Position numbers and translations under genes: made by a program
Assembly (NCBI GenBank): GCA_012270355.1
Contig: JAAXIL010000034.1
Location: 1 to 11,765, forward strand
Direction of reading: 5' to 3'
Length of the DNA stretch: 11,765 bases
Origin: Psychrobacter sp.
Lineage (GTDB): Bacteria; Pseudomonadota; Gammaproteobacteria; Pseudomonadales; Moraxellaceae
Notes under the pieces: generated by a model
What the model was told of the DNA's origin: nothing
What the model saw: the letters and a program-made list of their open reading frames with translations, nothing else
Databases searched by the model: none
Part shown: piece after piece, positions 1 to 7,402 of the stretch
Position numbering within the stretch: the stretch's first letter is position 1
Layout: each line of letters begins with the position of its first letter

Positions 1-194
1 TTCAAGACAGTGGACGGGTCATTCAAGGAATGGTCCGCCAAAATGACATGGCCATTGTGCTGGTTGAGCAGTTTTATGAGTTTTCTGAAGAATTGGCAGA
101 CAACTATACCGTTTTATCTAGGGGGCAAGTGGTGTCGCAAGGTAGAGGGGCAGACATGGCGGCTAATGGCGTGCAAGAGATGGTGGCGATTTAG
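1..194 (+). CDS. urtE: Urea ABC transporter ATP-binding subunit UrtE, C-terminal fragment
   Basis: This is the end of a gene that enters from the left edge. The first complete codon is at 3 and the stop TAG is at 192-194, leaving 63 codons. The translation contains GRVIQGMVRQNDMAIVLVEQ, then a segment ending in QEMVAI. This is the usual C-terminus of UrtE, one of the two ATPases of the high-affinity urea importer UrtABCDE, with the VEQ segment that follows Walker B in LivF-type ATPases. The Walker A and B motifs would lie upstream of the window. The gene runs toward the urease operon and stops about 40 bases before a shared terminator. Presumably urtABCD lie further left. UrtE is separated from generic LivF by the urease context and the C-terminal sequence, so the identification is strong but rests on a fragment. 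Confidence 0.87.
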   Translation, partial: QDSGRVIQGMVRQNDMAIVLVEQFYEFSEELADNYTVLSRGQVVSQGRGADMAANGVQEMVAI

Positions 195-234
195 GAGATA
201 GATGAGATCTAATCTGTTGCGATGCTTGGCACTA

Positions 235-270
235 AAAAAGCCTATCTGTCTGATGATAGATAGGCTTTTT
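235..270. terminator. Bidirectional intrinsic terminator between urt and ure operons
   Basis: The 13-base arms 235-247 and 258-270 are exactly complementary. They run from AAAAAGCCTATCT to AGATAGGCTTTTT. The pairing can continue inward through a G-U pair and two further pairs to a TGAT tetraloop. The A-run on one side and T-run on the other give a U-tract on either transcript, so it can end urtE (+) and ureG (-). It sits between the two convergent stop codons at 194 and 297. Confidence 0.9.
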
Positions 271-296
271 CATCGTTTAATTTAATAGAGTGAAAC

Positions 297-959
297 CTAG
301 GCGGATAACATACCTTGTTCTACAATAAAATCAATAATTGTTTCCAGCCCGTCCTCGGTTTTCATGTTGCTAAACACAAATGGCTTGTCGCCCCGCATCT
401 TTTTGGCATCTCTATCCATCACTTCAAGCGATGCCCCAACCAACGGGGCAAGGTCGGTTTTATTGATGATGAGCAAATCTGATTTGGTGATGCCTGGTCC
501 GCCTTTGCGTGGGATTTTATCGCCTGCCGATACGTCGATGACGTAGAGTGTTAAATCTGACAACTCAGGGCTAAAGGTCGCCGCTAAGTTATCGCCCCCT
601 GATTCGATGATGATCAGCTCTAACCCAGCGAATTTTTTTTGTAATTCATCAATGGCGGTGAGGTTAATCGACGCATCTTCCCGAATGGCGGTATGCGGAC
701 AACCACCCGTTTCCACCCCCACAATTCGCTCAGGGGGCATGGCATCATGACGGGTCAAAAACTCCGAATCCTCACGGGTATAAATGTCATTGGTCACCAC
801 CGCCATGTTATATTTATCCCGTAACTTTTGACATAATTTAAGCGTCAAAGCGGTTTTGCCAGAGCCGACAGGACCGCCAATGCCCACACGCAAAGGCGAC
901 AGCTTATTGCTGGTATTTGCATTGGATTGAGTTTCGGATTTTGTGGTAAACGTGGTCAT
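297..959 (-). CDS. ureG: Urease accessory GTPase UreG
   Basis: UreG is the SIMIBI-class GTPase that, with UreD and UreF, delivers nickel to apo-urease at the cost of GTP. The 220-residue product has the P-loop GPVGSGKT (29-36), the nickel-binding CPH motif (87-89) within [21 protein letters not shown] (119-124) and the guanine-specificity motif NKTD (166-169). The length is slightly above the usual 200-210 residues because of a polar N-terminal extension of about 20 residues before [12 protein letters not shown]. There is no His-rich N-terminus as seen in some UreG proteins; here the His cluster is on UreE. An AAGGA ribosome-binding site lies five bases before the ATG. It is the last gene of the operon, 61 bases after ureF, and is followed by the shared hairpin terminator. 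Confidence 0.97.
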   Translation of the reverse strand: MTTFTTKSETQSNANTSNKLSPLRVGIGGPVGSGKTALTLKLCQKLRDKYNMAVVTNDIYTREDSEFLTRHDAMPPERIVGVETGGCPHTAIREDASINLTAIDELQKKFAGLELIIIESGGDNLAATFSPELSDLTLYVIDVSAGDKIPRKGGPGITKSDLLIINKTDLAPLVGASLEVMDRDAKKMRGDKPFVFSNMKTEDGLETIIDFIVEQGMLSA

Positions 960-1020
960 AGGTTTCCTTGTTTGGTTTTGAATGGTTGCTATTGATAATG
1001 ACTAAAGTCCATAAAACGGT

Positions 1021-1836
1021 TTAAGAGCGATACAACCGACTGTATTGCCGTTCATGCTCACATGACAGCATTGCCAAATTGGGTAAATTGCTTGCCGTGC
1101 AGACGTTACTCACCAACATTAAGGCATCACGCTGTAATTGGACATCGTCAAACTCGGGTGTGGTTAAAGTTTTAGCGTCATCGTTTCGCCAAGTCTCAAA
1201 TAAATTTTCGACGTACTCAGTCGTCAATTTCAGTACGGTACCCAACTCTTGCTCAAGCTCATTTTGTAGTTGCCATAAAATTCGCTGTCCTGCCATTTGT
1301 CCAAGCGGTACGGTTTTTACCCCTGCCAGCACCAAGTTTTCTAACTGCCCAAAGCCATACGCCAGCAAAATATCCGTATGGCTCAAGCCCTGATGTTGGG
1401 CAATTTGCGTAAACAACGGCAAATAACCTTGATGATGCAAATCGTCTGGTACGTTAAGCGACAACACCGACTCAATCCACGCCACAAAGGCATGAGCCAT
1501 CTGCTCGCTTTCTCGCTCAAACTCCGCCGTTTCTCGGCTTGCCAAATGATAATTGCCCACCGTCATTGCCAGTTGGCGTGCAGGGTCGCTAAACTCATTA
1601 TCTACCGTTAATAACGTCAGCATCACTGCCATAATGGGCAATTCGTTTTGCAATAACGTAAAGTATAGATAATCAGTTATCCATGCTTGCGTGCTGGCTT
1701 CATCGAACACATCGCCTGCCTCAATAGCAGACTCTAGCCCTTGCGAGTAGGTATAACTGCCAATCGGCAAGTTACTCGATGCCAGCATGAGCAATTTGCC
1801 AAGCTGGGGCGATGGCTTTGCGATAGCTTCAGTCAT
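1021..1836 (-). CDS. ureF: Urease accessory protein UreF
   Basis: UreF bridges UreD and UreG in the complex that activates urease. The chosen ATG at 1836 gives 271 residues beginning [20 protein letters not shown]. The family motif [10 protein letters not shown] is at residues 26-35, and the C-terminus [13 protein letters not shown] matches the typical QYSRLFRS end. It is longer than the usual 225-240 residues, probably through a longer loop around [20 protein letters not shown]. The ATG overlaps the last eight bases of ureE (ATGACTGA), and no Shine-Dalgarno sequence precedes it because that DNA encodes the UreE His tail. Translation therefore probably depends on ribosomes finishing ureE. The frame stays open upstream to 1956, but that stretch is only the His-tail repeat read in another frame, with no family similarity. 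Confidence 0.95.
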   Translation of the reverse strand: MTEAIAKPSPQLGKLLMLASSNLPIGSYTYSQGLESAIEAGDVFDEASTQAWITDYLYFTLLQNELPIMAVMLTLLTVDNEFSDPARQLAMTVGNYHLASRETAEFERESEQMAHAFVAWIESVLSLNVPDDLHHQGYLPLFTQIAQHQGLSHTDILLAYGFGQLENLVLAGVKTVPLGQMAGQRILWQLQNELEQELGTVLKLTTEYVENLFETWRNDDAKTLTTPEFDDVQLQRDALMLVSNVCTASNLPNLAMLSCEHERQYSRLYRS

Positions 1837-2380
1837 GCGAATGGCTGTGGTTGTGTGCGTGGTTATGTGAATGGCTATGATCGTGCGAATGGCTATGGCT
1901 GTGGTTATGACTGTGCCCGTGCGAGTGTTGCCCATACGCCCCTGTTTCAGGTTCAAATGGGGCGGATACGACTTGCACGGTTAAGCCAAGTTGCTCAAGC
2001 ATTTGCCCAAGCACATGGTCAGGCTCGAAATATAACGCCTCAGGGGTCAGCATTAGGGGCACATGGCGATTGCCCAAATGATACGCCCCTCGCATGAGGT
2101 CAAACTGGGGTTGCTGGCTGTCCTTACTTGCGGTGACTTGCATCACTTCTTGTGGCGATGCGATGATTTTTAGCTTTGCACCATCTGCCGTTTCGATAAT
2201 GTCGCCATCTCTCAGCACGCCCGTTCGGGGCAAATCCACACCAACCGCTTCGCCATTGTTCAAAGTCGCACGAAAACGGCTTTTTTGCCGTGTGTCAAAG
2301 GGTAGGGCAAGCGTGGGCAAATCGCCTGTTTGGTCTGCTGGAATGTCGTTTTTGGTTAAGCGTTGGATGTAGAGTTGCAT
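1829..2380 (-). CDS. ureE: Urease nickel metallochaperone UreE with poly-HisX tail
   Basis: UreE is a dimeric nickel-binding chaperone that hands metal to UreG. The 183-residue chain has an N-terminal domain (about 1-73) and a metal-binding domain with the conserved GNRHVPL motif, whose His106 corresponds to the dimer-interface nickel ligand of the family. From residue 152 to 182 every second residue is His (16 His), interrupted by Ser, Asn, Asp, Gly or Ala, and the chain ends SHD. His-rich C-termini are known in Klebsiella UreE, where they store extra nickel; the strict alternation here is striking. The start is supported by AGGA five bases before the ATG. That site overlaps the ureBC stop codon, only seven bases upstream, so the two genes are probably coupled. 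Confidence 0.97.
   Translation of the reverse strand: MQLYIQRLTKNDIPADQTGDLPTLALPFDTRQKSRFRATLNNGEAVGVDLPRTGVLRDGDIIETADGAKLKIIASPQEVMQVTASKDSQQPQFDLMRGAYHLGNRHVPLMLTPEALYFEPDHVLGQMLEQLGLTVQVVSAPFEPETGAYGQHSHGHSHNHSHSHSHDHSHSHNHAHNHSHSHD
1832..1927 (-). repeat. Degenerate HisX-coding repeat tract at the end of ureE
   Basis: This is a stretch of 32 codons in which CAT/CAC alternates with AGC, AAC, GAC, GGC or GCC. On the + strand it appears as repeated units resembling ATGGCTATG and ATGGCTGTGGTTATG. The units are imperfect copies, the type of tract that can expand or shrink by slippage in 6-base steps without breaking the frame. It ends directly at the ureE/ureF start overlap. Confidence 0.85.
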
Positions 2381-2387
2381 GTTTATC

Positions 2388-4586
2388 CTAAAATAAAAAA
2401 TACTTTTGTGCCATTGGCAAAACGTCTGCAGGTTCGCAGGTCAATAGTTCGCCATCGGCTCGCACGGCATAGGTCTCGGGGTTGATGTCCATGTTAGGGC
2501 AATAGCTGTTGTGTCGCATGTCCGCTTTGCGAATCTCTCTGATGCCATGCACAGGGGCAACTTGTTTGTTGAGTCCAAGTTTGGTTTTGATGTCAGCGTC
2601 CATCGCCGATTGGGACACAAAGCTGATGCAAGTGGCGTGCACCGATTTTGGGAAACTGCCAAACATGGGGCGATAATGCACAGGCTGCGGCGTGGGGATA
2701 GAAGCGTTAATGTCGCCCATTGGGGCGGCGGCGATGAGTCCGCCTTTGATGATGCAGGCAGGTTTGACCCCAAAAAATTGGCTGTCCCATAGGATTAAAT
2801 CTGCCAGTTTGCCGATCTCGATAGAACCAACCTTGTCGCTGATGCCGTGCGTGAGGGCAGGGTTGATGGTGTATTTGGCGATATAGCGTTTGATGCGAAA
2901 ATTGTCGTTGTCGCTTCGCTGGTCGGCTTCGGTGAGTGTGATGTCGCCTTTATCAGCCTCGGTTTGACTGCTTGCATCAGGGCCAAGGTGTCCTCGTTGG
3001 CGTTTCATTTTGTCTGCCGTTTGCCAGGTGCGAATGATGACTTCGCCCACTCGTCCCATCGCTTGCGAGTCACTGCTCATCATTGAGATTGCCCCCATGT
3101 CATGCAAGATGTCTTCGGCGGCGATGGTCTCACGGCGAATGCGACTTTCGGCAAACGCCACGTCCTCGGCAATGGCAGGGCTGAGATGATGGCACACCAT
3201 CAGCATGTCGAGGTGTTCGTCGATGGTGTTGATGGTAAAGGGTCGGGTAGGATTGGTCGATGAGGGCAAAACGTGCGGTTGTCCGATGGCTTCCAAAATG
3301 TCTGGTGCGTGTCCACCGCCTGCCCCTTCGGTGTGAAAGGTGTGGATACAGCGGTCTTTAAACGCCCCAAGCGTGCTTTGCAGATAGCCACTTTCGTTTA
3401 GTGTGTCGGTGTGAATGGCGACTTGTACGTCGTATTCATCGGCAACGGTAAGACAATTGTCAATCGCTTGTGGGGTTGTGCCCCAATCTTCATGCAGTTT
3501 TAGCCCAACTGCCCCCGCTCGAATTTGTTCGGCAACAGGCTCAGGCAGACTGACGTTACCCTTGCCCAATAAACCAATGTTCATCGGCACGTCATCTAAG
3601 GCTTTAAGCATCGCTTCGATGTGATATGCCCCAGGCGTGCAAGTGGTAGCAAGCGTGCCTTGAGCAGGTCCCGTGCCACCGCCAAACATGGTCGTCACCC
3701 CACTCATCAACGCCGTCTCGCACTGCTGGGGAGCGATAAAATGAATGTGAGCATCGATGCCACCTGCGGTCAAGATTTTGCCTTCGCCTGCGATGATTTC
3801 CGTGCCTGCTCCAATGTTGATGGTCACCTCAGGTTGAATGTCAGCATTACCCGCTTTACCAATGGCAGAAATTAGTCCGTCTTTGATGCCCACGTCAGCT
3901 TTGTAAATGCCAGTGTAATCCACAATTAGGGCATTGGTAATCACCGTATCGGCAATCGCTTCACCGAGCAATTGCCCTTGCCCCATGCCATCACGAATCA
4001 CCTTGCCACCGCCAAACTTCACCTCATCGCCATAGGTAGTCAAATCATCTTCGACTTCCAGCCAAAGACAGGTGTCAGCTAGGCGAACTTTGTCGCCTGT
4101 GGTTGCTCCAAAGTGTTCGACGTAGGTTTGACGAGGGACGGTTTTGGTTGAGGTTTCTTGTTGAGCGTTACTCGCTTCATCGTCATTTTTGCTATCTTTG
4201 ACCGCACCCATCACCTCGCCACGAAAGCCATAAATTGCCTGTTTGCCTGCCAATTGCACCAACTCAACCGTACGAGATTGACCAGGCTCAAAGCGGACAG
4301 CAGTGCCTGAAATGATGTTAAGGCGATAGCCCATCGCCTGTTTGCGGTCAAAATCCAGAGCAGAATTGACCTCAGCAAAGTGATAATGCGAGCCAATTTG
4401 AATCGGACGGTCGCCTGTGTTGGTGACTTCAAGCGTGATGACAGGTCTGCCAGCGTTGAGCGGAATATCGCCTTTATCAATGGCAGGTAAAATACCTCCG
4501 ATGGGTAAATTAAGCACGGCTTGCAAGGCGGTATCATCTATTGGCGATTGGCTCGGTTCTACTTTGTCTTTATCAATATAGGTCAT
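2388..4586 (-). CDS. ureBC: Fused urease beta-alpha subunit (UreB-UreC)
   Basis: This is one uninterrupted 732-residue frame holding two urease subunits. Residues about 26-130 are the beta subunit ([51 protein letters not shown]). Residues 131-149 are a polar linker rich in Asp, Asn, Gln and Thr. From residue 150 the chain is the alpha subunit, which hydrolyses urea at a dinickel centre. By comparison with Klebsiella UreC from memory (offset 146), the ligands are His280, His282, carbamylated Lys363, His392, His418 and Asp506. His365, flap Cys465/His466 and Arg482 are also present, so the enzyme should be active. An extra 19 residues follow KRQRG at about 532. A leader of about 25 residues precedes the beta domain. 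The ribosome-binding site is weak (AAGAG). Gamma is encoded separately 66 bases upstream. Subunit identity is certain; only the in-frame fusion needs confirming against sequencing error. Confidence 0.95.
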   Translation of the reverse strand: MTYIDKDKVEPSQSPIDDTALQAVLNLPIGGILPAIDKGDIPLNAGRPVITLEVTNTGDRPIQIGSHYHFAEVNSALDFDRKQAMGYRLNIISGTAVRFEPGQSRTVELVQLAGKQAIYGFRGEVMGAVKDSKNDDEASNAQQETSTKTVPRQTYVEHFGATTGDKVRLADTCLWLEVEDDLTTYGDEVKFGGGKVIRDGMGQGQLLGEAIADTVITNALIVDYTGIYKADVGIKDGLISAIGKAGNADIQPEVTINIGAGTEIIAGEGKILTAGGIDAHIHFIAPQQCETALMSGVTTMFGGGTGPAQGTLATTCTPGAYHIEAMLKALDDVPMNIGLLGKGNVSLPEPVAEQIRAGAVGLKLHEDWGTTPQAIDNCLTVADEYDVQVAIHTDTLNESGYLQSTLGAFKDRCIHTFHTEGAGGGHAPDILEAIGQPHVLPSSTNPTRPFTINTIDEHLDMLMVCHHLSPAIAEDVAFAESRIRRETIAAEDILHDMGAISMMSSDSQAMGRVGEVIIRTWQTADKMKRQRGHLGPDASSQTEADKGDITLTEADQRSDNDNFRIKRYIAKYTINPALTHGISDKVGSIEIGKLADLILWDSQFFGVKPACIIKGGLIAAAPMGDINASIPTPQPVHYRPMFGSFPKSVHATCISFVSQSAMDADIKTKLGLNKQVAPVHGIREIRKADMRHNSYCPNMDINPETYAVRADGELLTCEPADVLPMAQKYFLF

Positions 4587-4652
4587 GGCAGGCTCTTGTT
4601 ATTTATTTTGGTGTTTTGATGTATTGTTATTGCGAATGCCTTTATATCTAAT

Positions 4653-4955
4653 TTAAACAATGGGATCGTGAACTGTGACCAACTTCGTACCATCAGGAAA
4701 CGTCGCTTCCACCTGTACGTCATGAATCATCTCGCCAATGCCGTCCATCACATCTTCGGATGATAAGTAAGTTTTGCCCTCGCTCATCAACTCGGCAACC
4801 GTTTTGCCGTCTCGTGCTCCCTCAAGCAACATCATACTGATGTACGCCACCGCTTCAGGGTGATTAAGCTTTAGCCCTCGGTTTTTACGTCGCTCTGCTA
4901 CCAGTCCTGCGGTGAATAGTAGCAGTTTGTCTTTTTCGGTTGGGGTAAGTTGCAT
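4653..4955 (-). CDS. ureA: Urease gamma subunit UreA
   Basis: This is the 100-residue gamma subunit of urease, the usual bacterial length. It has the family sequence throughout: [20 protein letters not shown], then [19 protein letters not shown], the [13 protein letters not shown] segment, and an end at [18 protein letters not shown]. Gamma packs with beta and alpha in the (alpha-beta-gamma)3 enzyme; here it must assemble with a fused beta-alpha chain. AGGA lies six bases before the ATG. The 276-base space separating it from ureD is long for a urease operon and contains a palindromic repeat, so ureA may also have its own promoter, although no convincing one was found. Confidence 0.98.
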   Translation of the reverse strand: MQLTPTEKDKLLLFTAGLVAERRKNRGLKLNHPEAVAYISMMLLEGARDGKTVAELMSEGKTYLSSEDVMDGIGEMIHDVQVEATFPDGTKLVTVHDPIV

Positions 4956-5040
4956 GGGGTGTCCTGTTTTAACTCAAGTTACGCAATGGTATGAATTTAC
5001 TATATTCAAGCTCAAAATTTAGCGAATCATTTAAATTGAA

Positions 5041-5131
5041 TTAGTAACCCCACCCTAACCCTCCCCTTAGTAAGGGGAGGGAACTGTTCTCCCTCCTTTT
5101 TAAGGAGGGGGCTAGGAGGAGGTTATACTAA
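5041..5131. repeat. Compound palindromic repeat (REP/MITE-like) between ureD and ureA
   Basis: Two adjacent hairpins sit inside a larger imperfect stem. Hairpin 1 pairs CCCTCCCCTT (5059-5068) with AAGGGGAGGG (5072-5081). Hairpin 2 pairs CCCTCCTT (5091-5098) with AAGGAGGG (5102-5109). The outer arms 5045-5057 and 5113-5125 match at 10 of 13 positions, and TTAGT/ACTAA flank them. A further inverted pair, ATTTACTATATT (4995-5006) and AACATAGTAAAT (5131-5142), matches at 11 of 12, so the whole unit may span about 148 bases. This CCCTCCCC-type dyad looks like a dispersed intergenic repeat rather than a gene-specific terminator, because it lacks a T-tract. Copy number cannot be judged from one window. 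Confidence 0.75.
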
Positions 5132-5231
5132 ACATAGTAAATAATCCGCTTATAAAGACTCTTTTAAAATTTTATCTAACCATTTCACTTACAACATGAT
5201 TGAAAAGTGTCTATGTTATTTAAGGCGGAAG

Positions 5232-6188
5232 TTACGTTTCCCAAATTCTCGGGGAATGTGCCTTTAATCCCCACCATAACTTACGAATTTCATCTTTTAA
5301 CATCACAAACGCATCAAAACACGCTCGCACATCTGACCCCAAATAACGAATGCAAACCCCGTGCCGAGTGTGAGTCATCTGCACAGGCAATCCGTTGTCA
5401 TCGCTGAGGTGGCGTAACGCTTCAACGGTAGCAGGCAAGCTTAAAGTTTGCTCCGTATACGTCAGGCTAGGAATTGCCCAAAACGTGCCGACAACGTGCT
5501 TGCCGTTCATGCCAAGCGGTGAGGTGAACCAACGACTCGTTGCAGGTTGATTGACCGCTTCAAACACCATCGGCTTGCCGTTGCGAGTGAGTAGCCATTC
5601 ATTATGAAATCGACCTGCCAGAAACGCTTCATGATAGGCTTGTCGTCCAAATACTGTGATATCCCACGTTAGCAGACTGGCAGTTGGTGCGACCTCAATA
5701 TGCGTTTGGGCGTGAACATTGGCATGATTAAACACGATGTTCTCTTGCGGTAGCCATTCAAGGCGAGCATGCTCTGCAAGGTTAGCGGTCACGGTTTGCT
5801 GGGCTGGAGCAATAAACGATGCTTGCTCACCCGATTTATCATCAATGCCATACCATTTGCCTGCCCCAGGTGTAGTGAGTACCGAATGACTACCTGTTTG
5901 GCAATCGATATGAATAGCGAGCTTATCCTTTGAGGCGATGCCCGCAGGCGGATATAAAATTATGGCGTGGCAAATACCCGCTTGAGACGGTATAGAAGCT
6001 GGCTCAGGATATAACGCCCTTTGCACCATAAGTACCCCTTGATGGCGGTTTTGCGTCATACTGGTGCGATTTTGACCTGTCATGGTCAATTTTTTATCAT
6101 AATCATTCAAATGGTTTGCCGAACTGCCCGTTAAATGAGTAGCCGTTTTATTGGCAAAGGTCAGTCGTAGGGAGGAGTGCCAGCTCAT
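5232..6188 (-). CDS. ureD: Urease accessory protein UreD (UreH)
   Basis: UreD is the scaffold that binds apo-urease and, with UreF and UreG, channels nickel to the active site. The 318-residue product shows the family landmarks in order: the N-terminal strand WHSSLRLTFANKTATHLT, GVLMVQRALYPEP (51-63), CHAIILYPPAGIASKDKL (73-90), LTTPGAGKWY (104-113), LEWLPQENIVFNHA (143-156), WDITVFGR (175-182), the C-terminal IRYLGSDVRACFDAF and the closing PRIWET. Relative to a typical UreD of about 270-290 residues, a polar insert of roughly 25 residues (about 21-46) separates the first strand from VQRALYPEP. The start keeps the conserved WHSSL strand, but no Shine-Dalgarno sequence precedes it. It is the first gene of the urease operon, downstream of the aldolase terminator. 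Confidence 0.95.
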   Translation of the reverse strand: MSWHSSLRLTFANKTATHLTGSSANHLNDYDKKLTMTGQNRTSMTQNRHQGVLMVQRALYPEPASIPSQAGICHAIILYPPAGIASKDKLAIHIDCQTGSHSVLTTPGAGKWYGIDDKSGEQASFIAPAQQTVTANLAEHARLEWLPQENIVFNHANVHAQTHIEVAPTASLLTWDITVFGRQAYHEAFLAGRFHNEWLLTRNGKPMVFEAVNQPATSRWFTSPLGMNGKHVVGTFWAIPSLTYTEQTLSLPATVEALRHLSDDNGLPVQMTHTRHGVCIRYLGSDVRACFDAFVMLKDEIRKLWWGLKAHSPRIWET

Positions 6189-6221
6189 AGCATAATAGAT
6201 TGATTATGGTGTGATTTTACC

Positions 6222-6257
6222 AAAAAATAAGCCGAGCAAATGACAGGCTCGGCTTAT
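6222..6257 (-). terminator. Intrinsic terminator of the aldolase gene
   Basis: The perfect 11-base arms ATAAGCCGAGC (6227-6237) and GCTCGGCTTAT (6247-6257) enclose a nine-base loop. Read on the - strand, the hairpin runs into a T-run (complement of the A-run 6222-6227), the form of a Rho-independent terminator. It lies 24 bases after the aldolase stop and upstream of ureD, so it insulates the urease operon from aldolase transcription. Confidence 0.88.
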
Positions 6258-6280
6258 CATTAGGCATGATAGGGTTTCAT

Positions 6281-7195
6281 TTATGACTTTGATGCTGCAT
6301 AAATCTTGCCAATTGACGCATCCATTGTGTCGCTAAACTCGCTATCCGACTGTGATTTGGCTAATCCTTCAGTAAATGCCCGCGAAAAGCTGGCAATCAT
6401 CCCTTTGTTTTGGCTGAGTCGCTCGCATGATTCATCACGACTGTATCCGCCCGACAACGCCACAACCTTTAGCACGTTGGGATGGTCGATAAGCTCTTGA
6501 TAAAAGCCAGCGGTTTCAGGCAAAGTGAGTTTGAGCATCACTTGCTGTTCACCTTCTAACCGCTCAAGATTACGCAAAATCTCTGCTTTTAGTAGGGTTT
6601 CAGCTTCTAACTTATCGGAGCTTTCGATATTCACTTCAGGCTCAACAATTGGCATAAATCCTTCAGATAAAATCTGTTTGGCAACGTCAAATTGTTGTTG
6701 TACGACTTTTTCGATGCCGTCAGCGGCTGCTTTGTGAATGACAGAACGCATTTTTGTGCCAAAAATCGGATAGCTTTTAGCTTTTTCCAATAGGGCATTC
6801 AGGTCGGGCATTGGCTTCATGACTTGCACGCCATCCATCTGTTCGGCAAGGCCTTTATCCACTTTCAAAAATGGCACAATGTGTTTGTCATCCCACAAAT
6901 AATTTGCCGTTGGTTTGCCCTCGACTTCCCTGTCCATTGTGTTTTCAAACAAAATTGCCCCGAGCACTCGCTCATCATTAAATGGCTCGGCAGTCATGAT
7001 GCGGGTACGCATCTCATGCACACGGGTGAACATTTCTTCGTCGCCCGAGTATTCGTCTTCATTGACGCCATACGCTTTTAGGGCTTTGGGCGTGCTGCCT
7101 CCGCTTTGGTCAAGGGCAGCGATAAAGCCTGTGCCGTTTTGAATGACCTCTTTTTGTTGGTTATAAGTGTTTTGTCGATTATTGGTGTCGCTCAT
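6281..7195 (-). CDS. fda: Class I fructose-bisphosphate aldolase
   Basis: This is a Schiff-base aldolase that interconverts fructose 1,6-bisphosphate with glyceraldehyde 3-phosphate and dihydroxyacetone phosphate in the cytoplasm. The chosen product has 304 residues, close to the roughly 296 of the bacterial class I FdaB family. Landmarks are GFIAALDQSGGSTPKALK (about 23-40), NTMDREVEGKPTANYLW, PFLKVDKGL, GTKMRSVI (146-153), MPIVEPEVNI and MLKLTLPE, whose Lys222 corresponds to the Schiff-base lysine. These are followed by KVVALSGGYSRDESC, the phosphate-binding region. The frame is open 37 codons further upstream. However, the ATG at 7195 has a good AGAGGA site six bases before it and starts near the family's N-terminus, whereas the longer version would overlap the candidate promoter. 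It stands alone between a promoter and a terminator. Confidence 0.95.
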   Translation of the reverse strand: MSDTNNRQNTYNQQKEVIQNGTGFIAALDQSGGSTPKALKAYGVNEDEYSGDEEMFTRVHEMRTRIMTAEPFNDERVLGAILFENTMDREVEGKPTANYLWDDKHIVPFLKVDKGLAEQMDGVQVMKPMPDLNALLEKAKSYPIFGTKMRSVIHKAAADGIEKVVQQQFDVAKQILSEGFMPIVEPEVNIESSDKLEAETLLKAEILRNLERLEGEQQVMLKLTLPETAGFYQELIDHPNVLKVVALSGGYSRDESCERLSQNKGMIASFSRAFTEGLAKSQSDSEFSDTMDASIGKIYAASKS

Positions 7196-7276
7196 GGGTG
7201 TCCTCTTTGGATGGATTATGGCTAAAATCAAATAAATTCGTTCAAGTGAATAACAGCAGGTATCTGACCTGCAAGA

Positions 7277-7305
7277 AGTATAATGTTGCAATGGATAGAA
7301 GTCCA
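7277..7305 (-). promoter_or_regulatory. Candidate sigma70 promoter for the aldolase gene
   Basis: On the - strand, TGGACT (7305-7300) and TATACT (7282-7277) are 17 bases apart, matching 4/6 and 5/6 of the sigma70 consensus. The predicted start near 7270 leaves a leader of about 75 bases. A perfect dyad, GCAGGT-ATCTG-ACCTGC (7256-7272), lies at this predicted start and could be an operator or a leader hairpin. No experimental support. Confidence 0.5.
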
Positions 7306-7373
7306 CCGAGTCGCTTGCTCATCTAAGCGGTTACGCTATTTAATGTGATGGCAAAATTAATTCGTGAAAATGG

Positions 7374-7402
7374 TTGATAACGATAATGATTATCGCTATG
7401 AT
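7374..7402 (+). promoter_or_regulatory. Sigma70 promoter of bfd
   Basis: TTGATA (7374-7379) and TATGAT (7397-7402) are separated by exactly 17 bases, each 5/6 or close to consensus. Transcription should begin near 7409, leaving a leader of about 28 bases before the bfd ATG at 7437. The whole spacer is occupied by the Fur box, so iron-loaded Fur would block RNA polymerase. Confidence 0.75.
7376..7394. promoter_or_regulatory. Fur box over the bfd promoter
   Basis: GATAACGATAATGATTATC matches the 19-base Fur consensus GATAATGATAATCATTATC at 17 positions. It overlaps the -35 element and spacer of the bfd promoter. Fur with Fe(II) typically represses such promoters, which fits the known behaviour of bfd: made under iron shortage to release iron from bacterioferritin. 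Confidence 0.88.

Noticed and set aside
1837..1956. A 40-codon N-terminal extension of ureF giving a 311-residue protein.
   Set aside because: The extension begins at TTG and consists of the UreE His-tail repeat read in another frame; it has no UreF similarity, and the ATG at 1836 overlaps the ureE stop in the typical way.
1741..2097. A 118-codon + strand open frame opposite ureE and ureF.
   Set aside because: It is antisense to two certain genes, has no start signal, and is open only because of the repetitive His codons on the other strand.
5059..5109. The GC-rich hairpins after ureD as an intrinsic terminator splitting the urease operon.
   Set aside because: Neither hairpin is followed by a T-tract on the - strand, and the flanking inverted arms fit a dispersed repeat better.
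7196..7306. A longer aldolase starting at 7306.
   Set aside because: It lacks family similarity, would cover the promoter candidate, and the ATG at 7195 has a good ribosome-binding site and gives the expected length.
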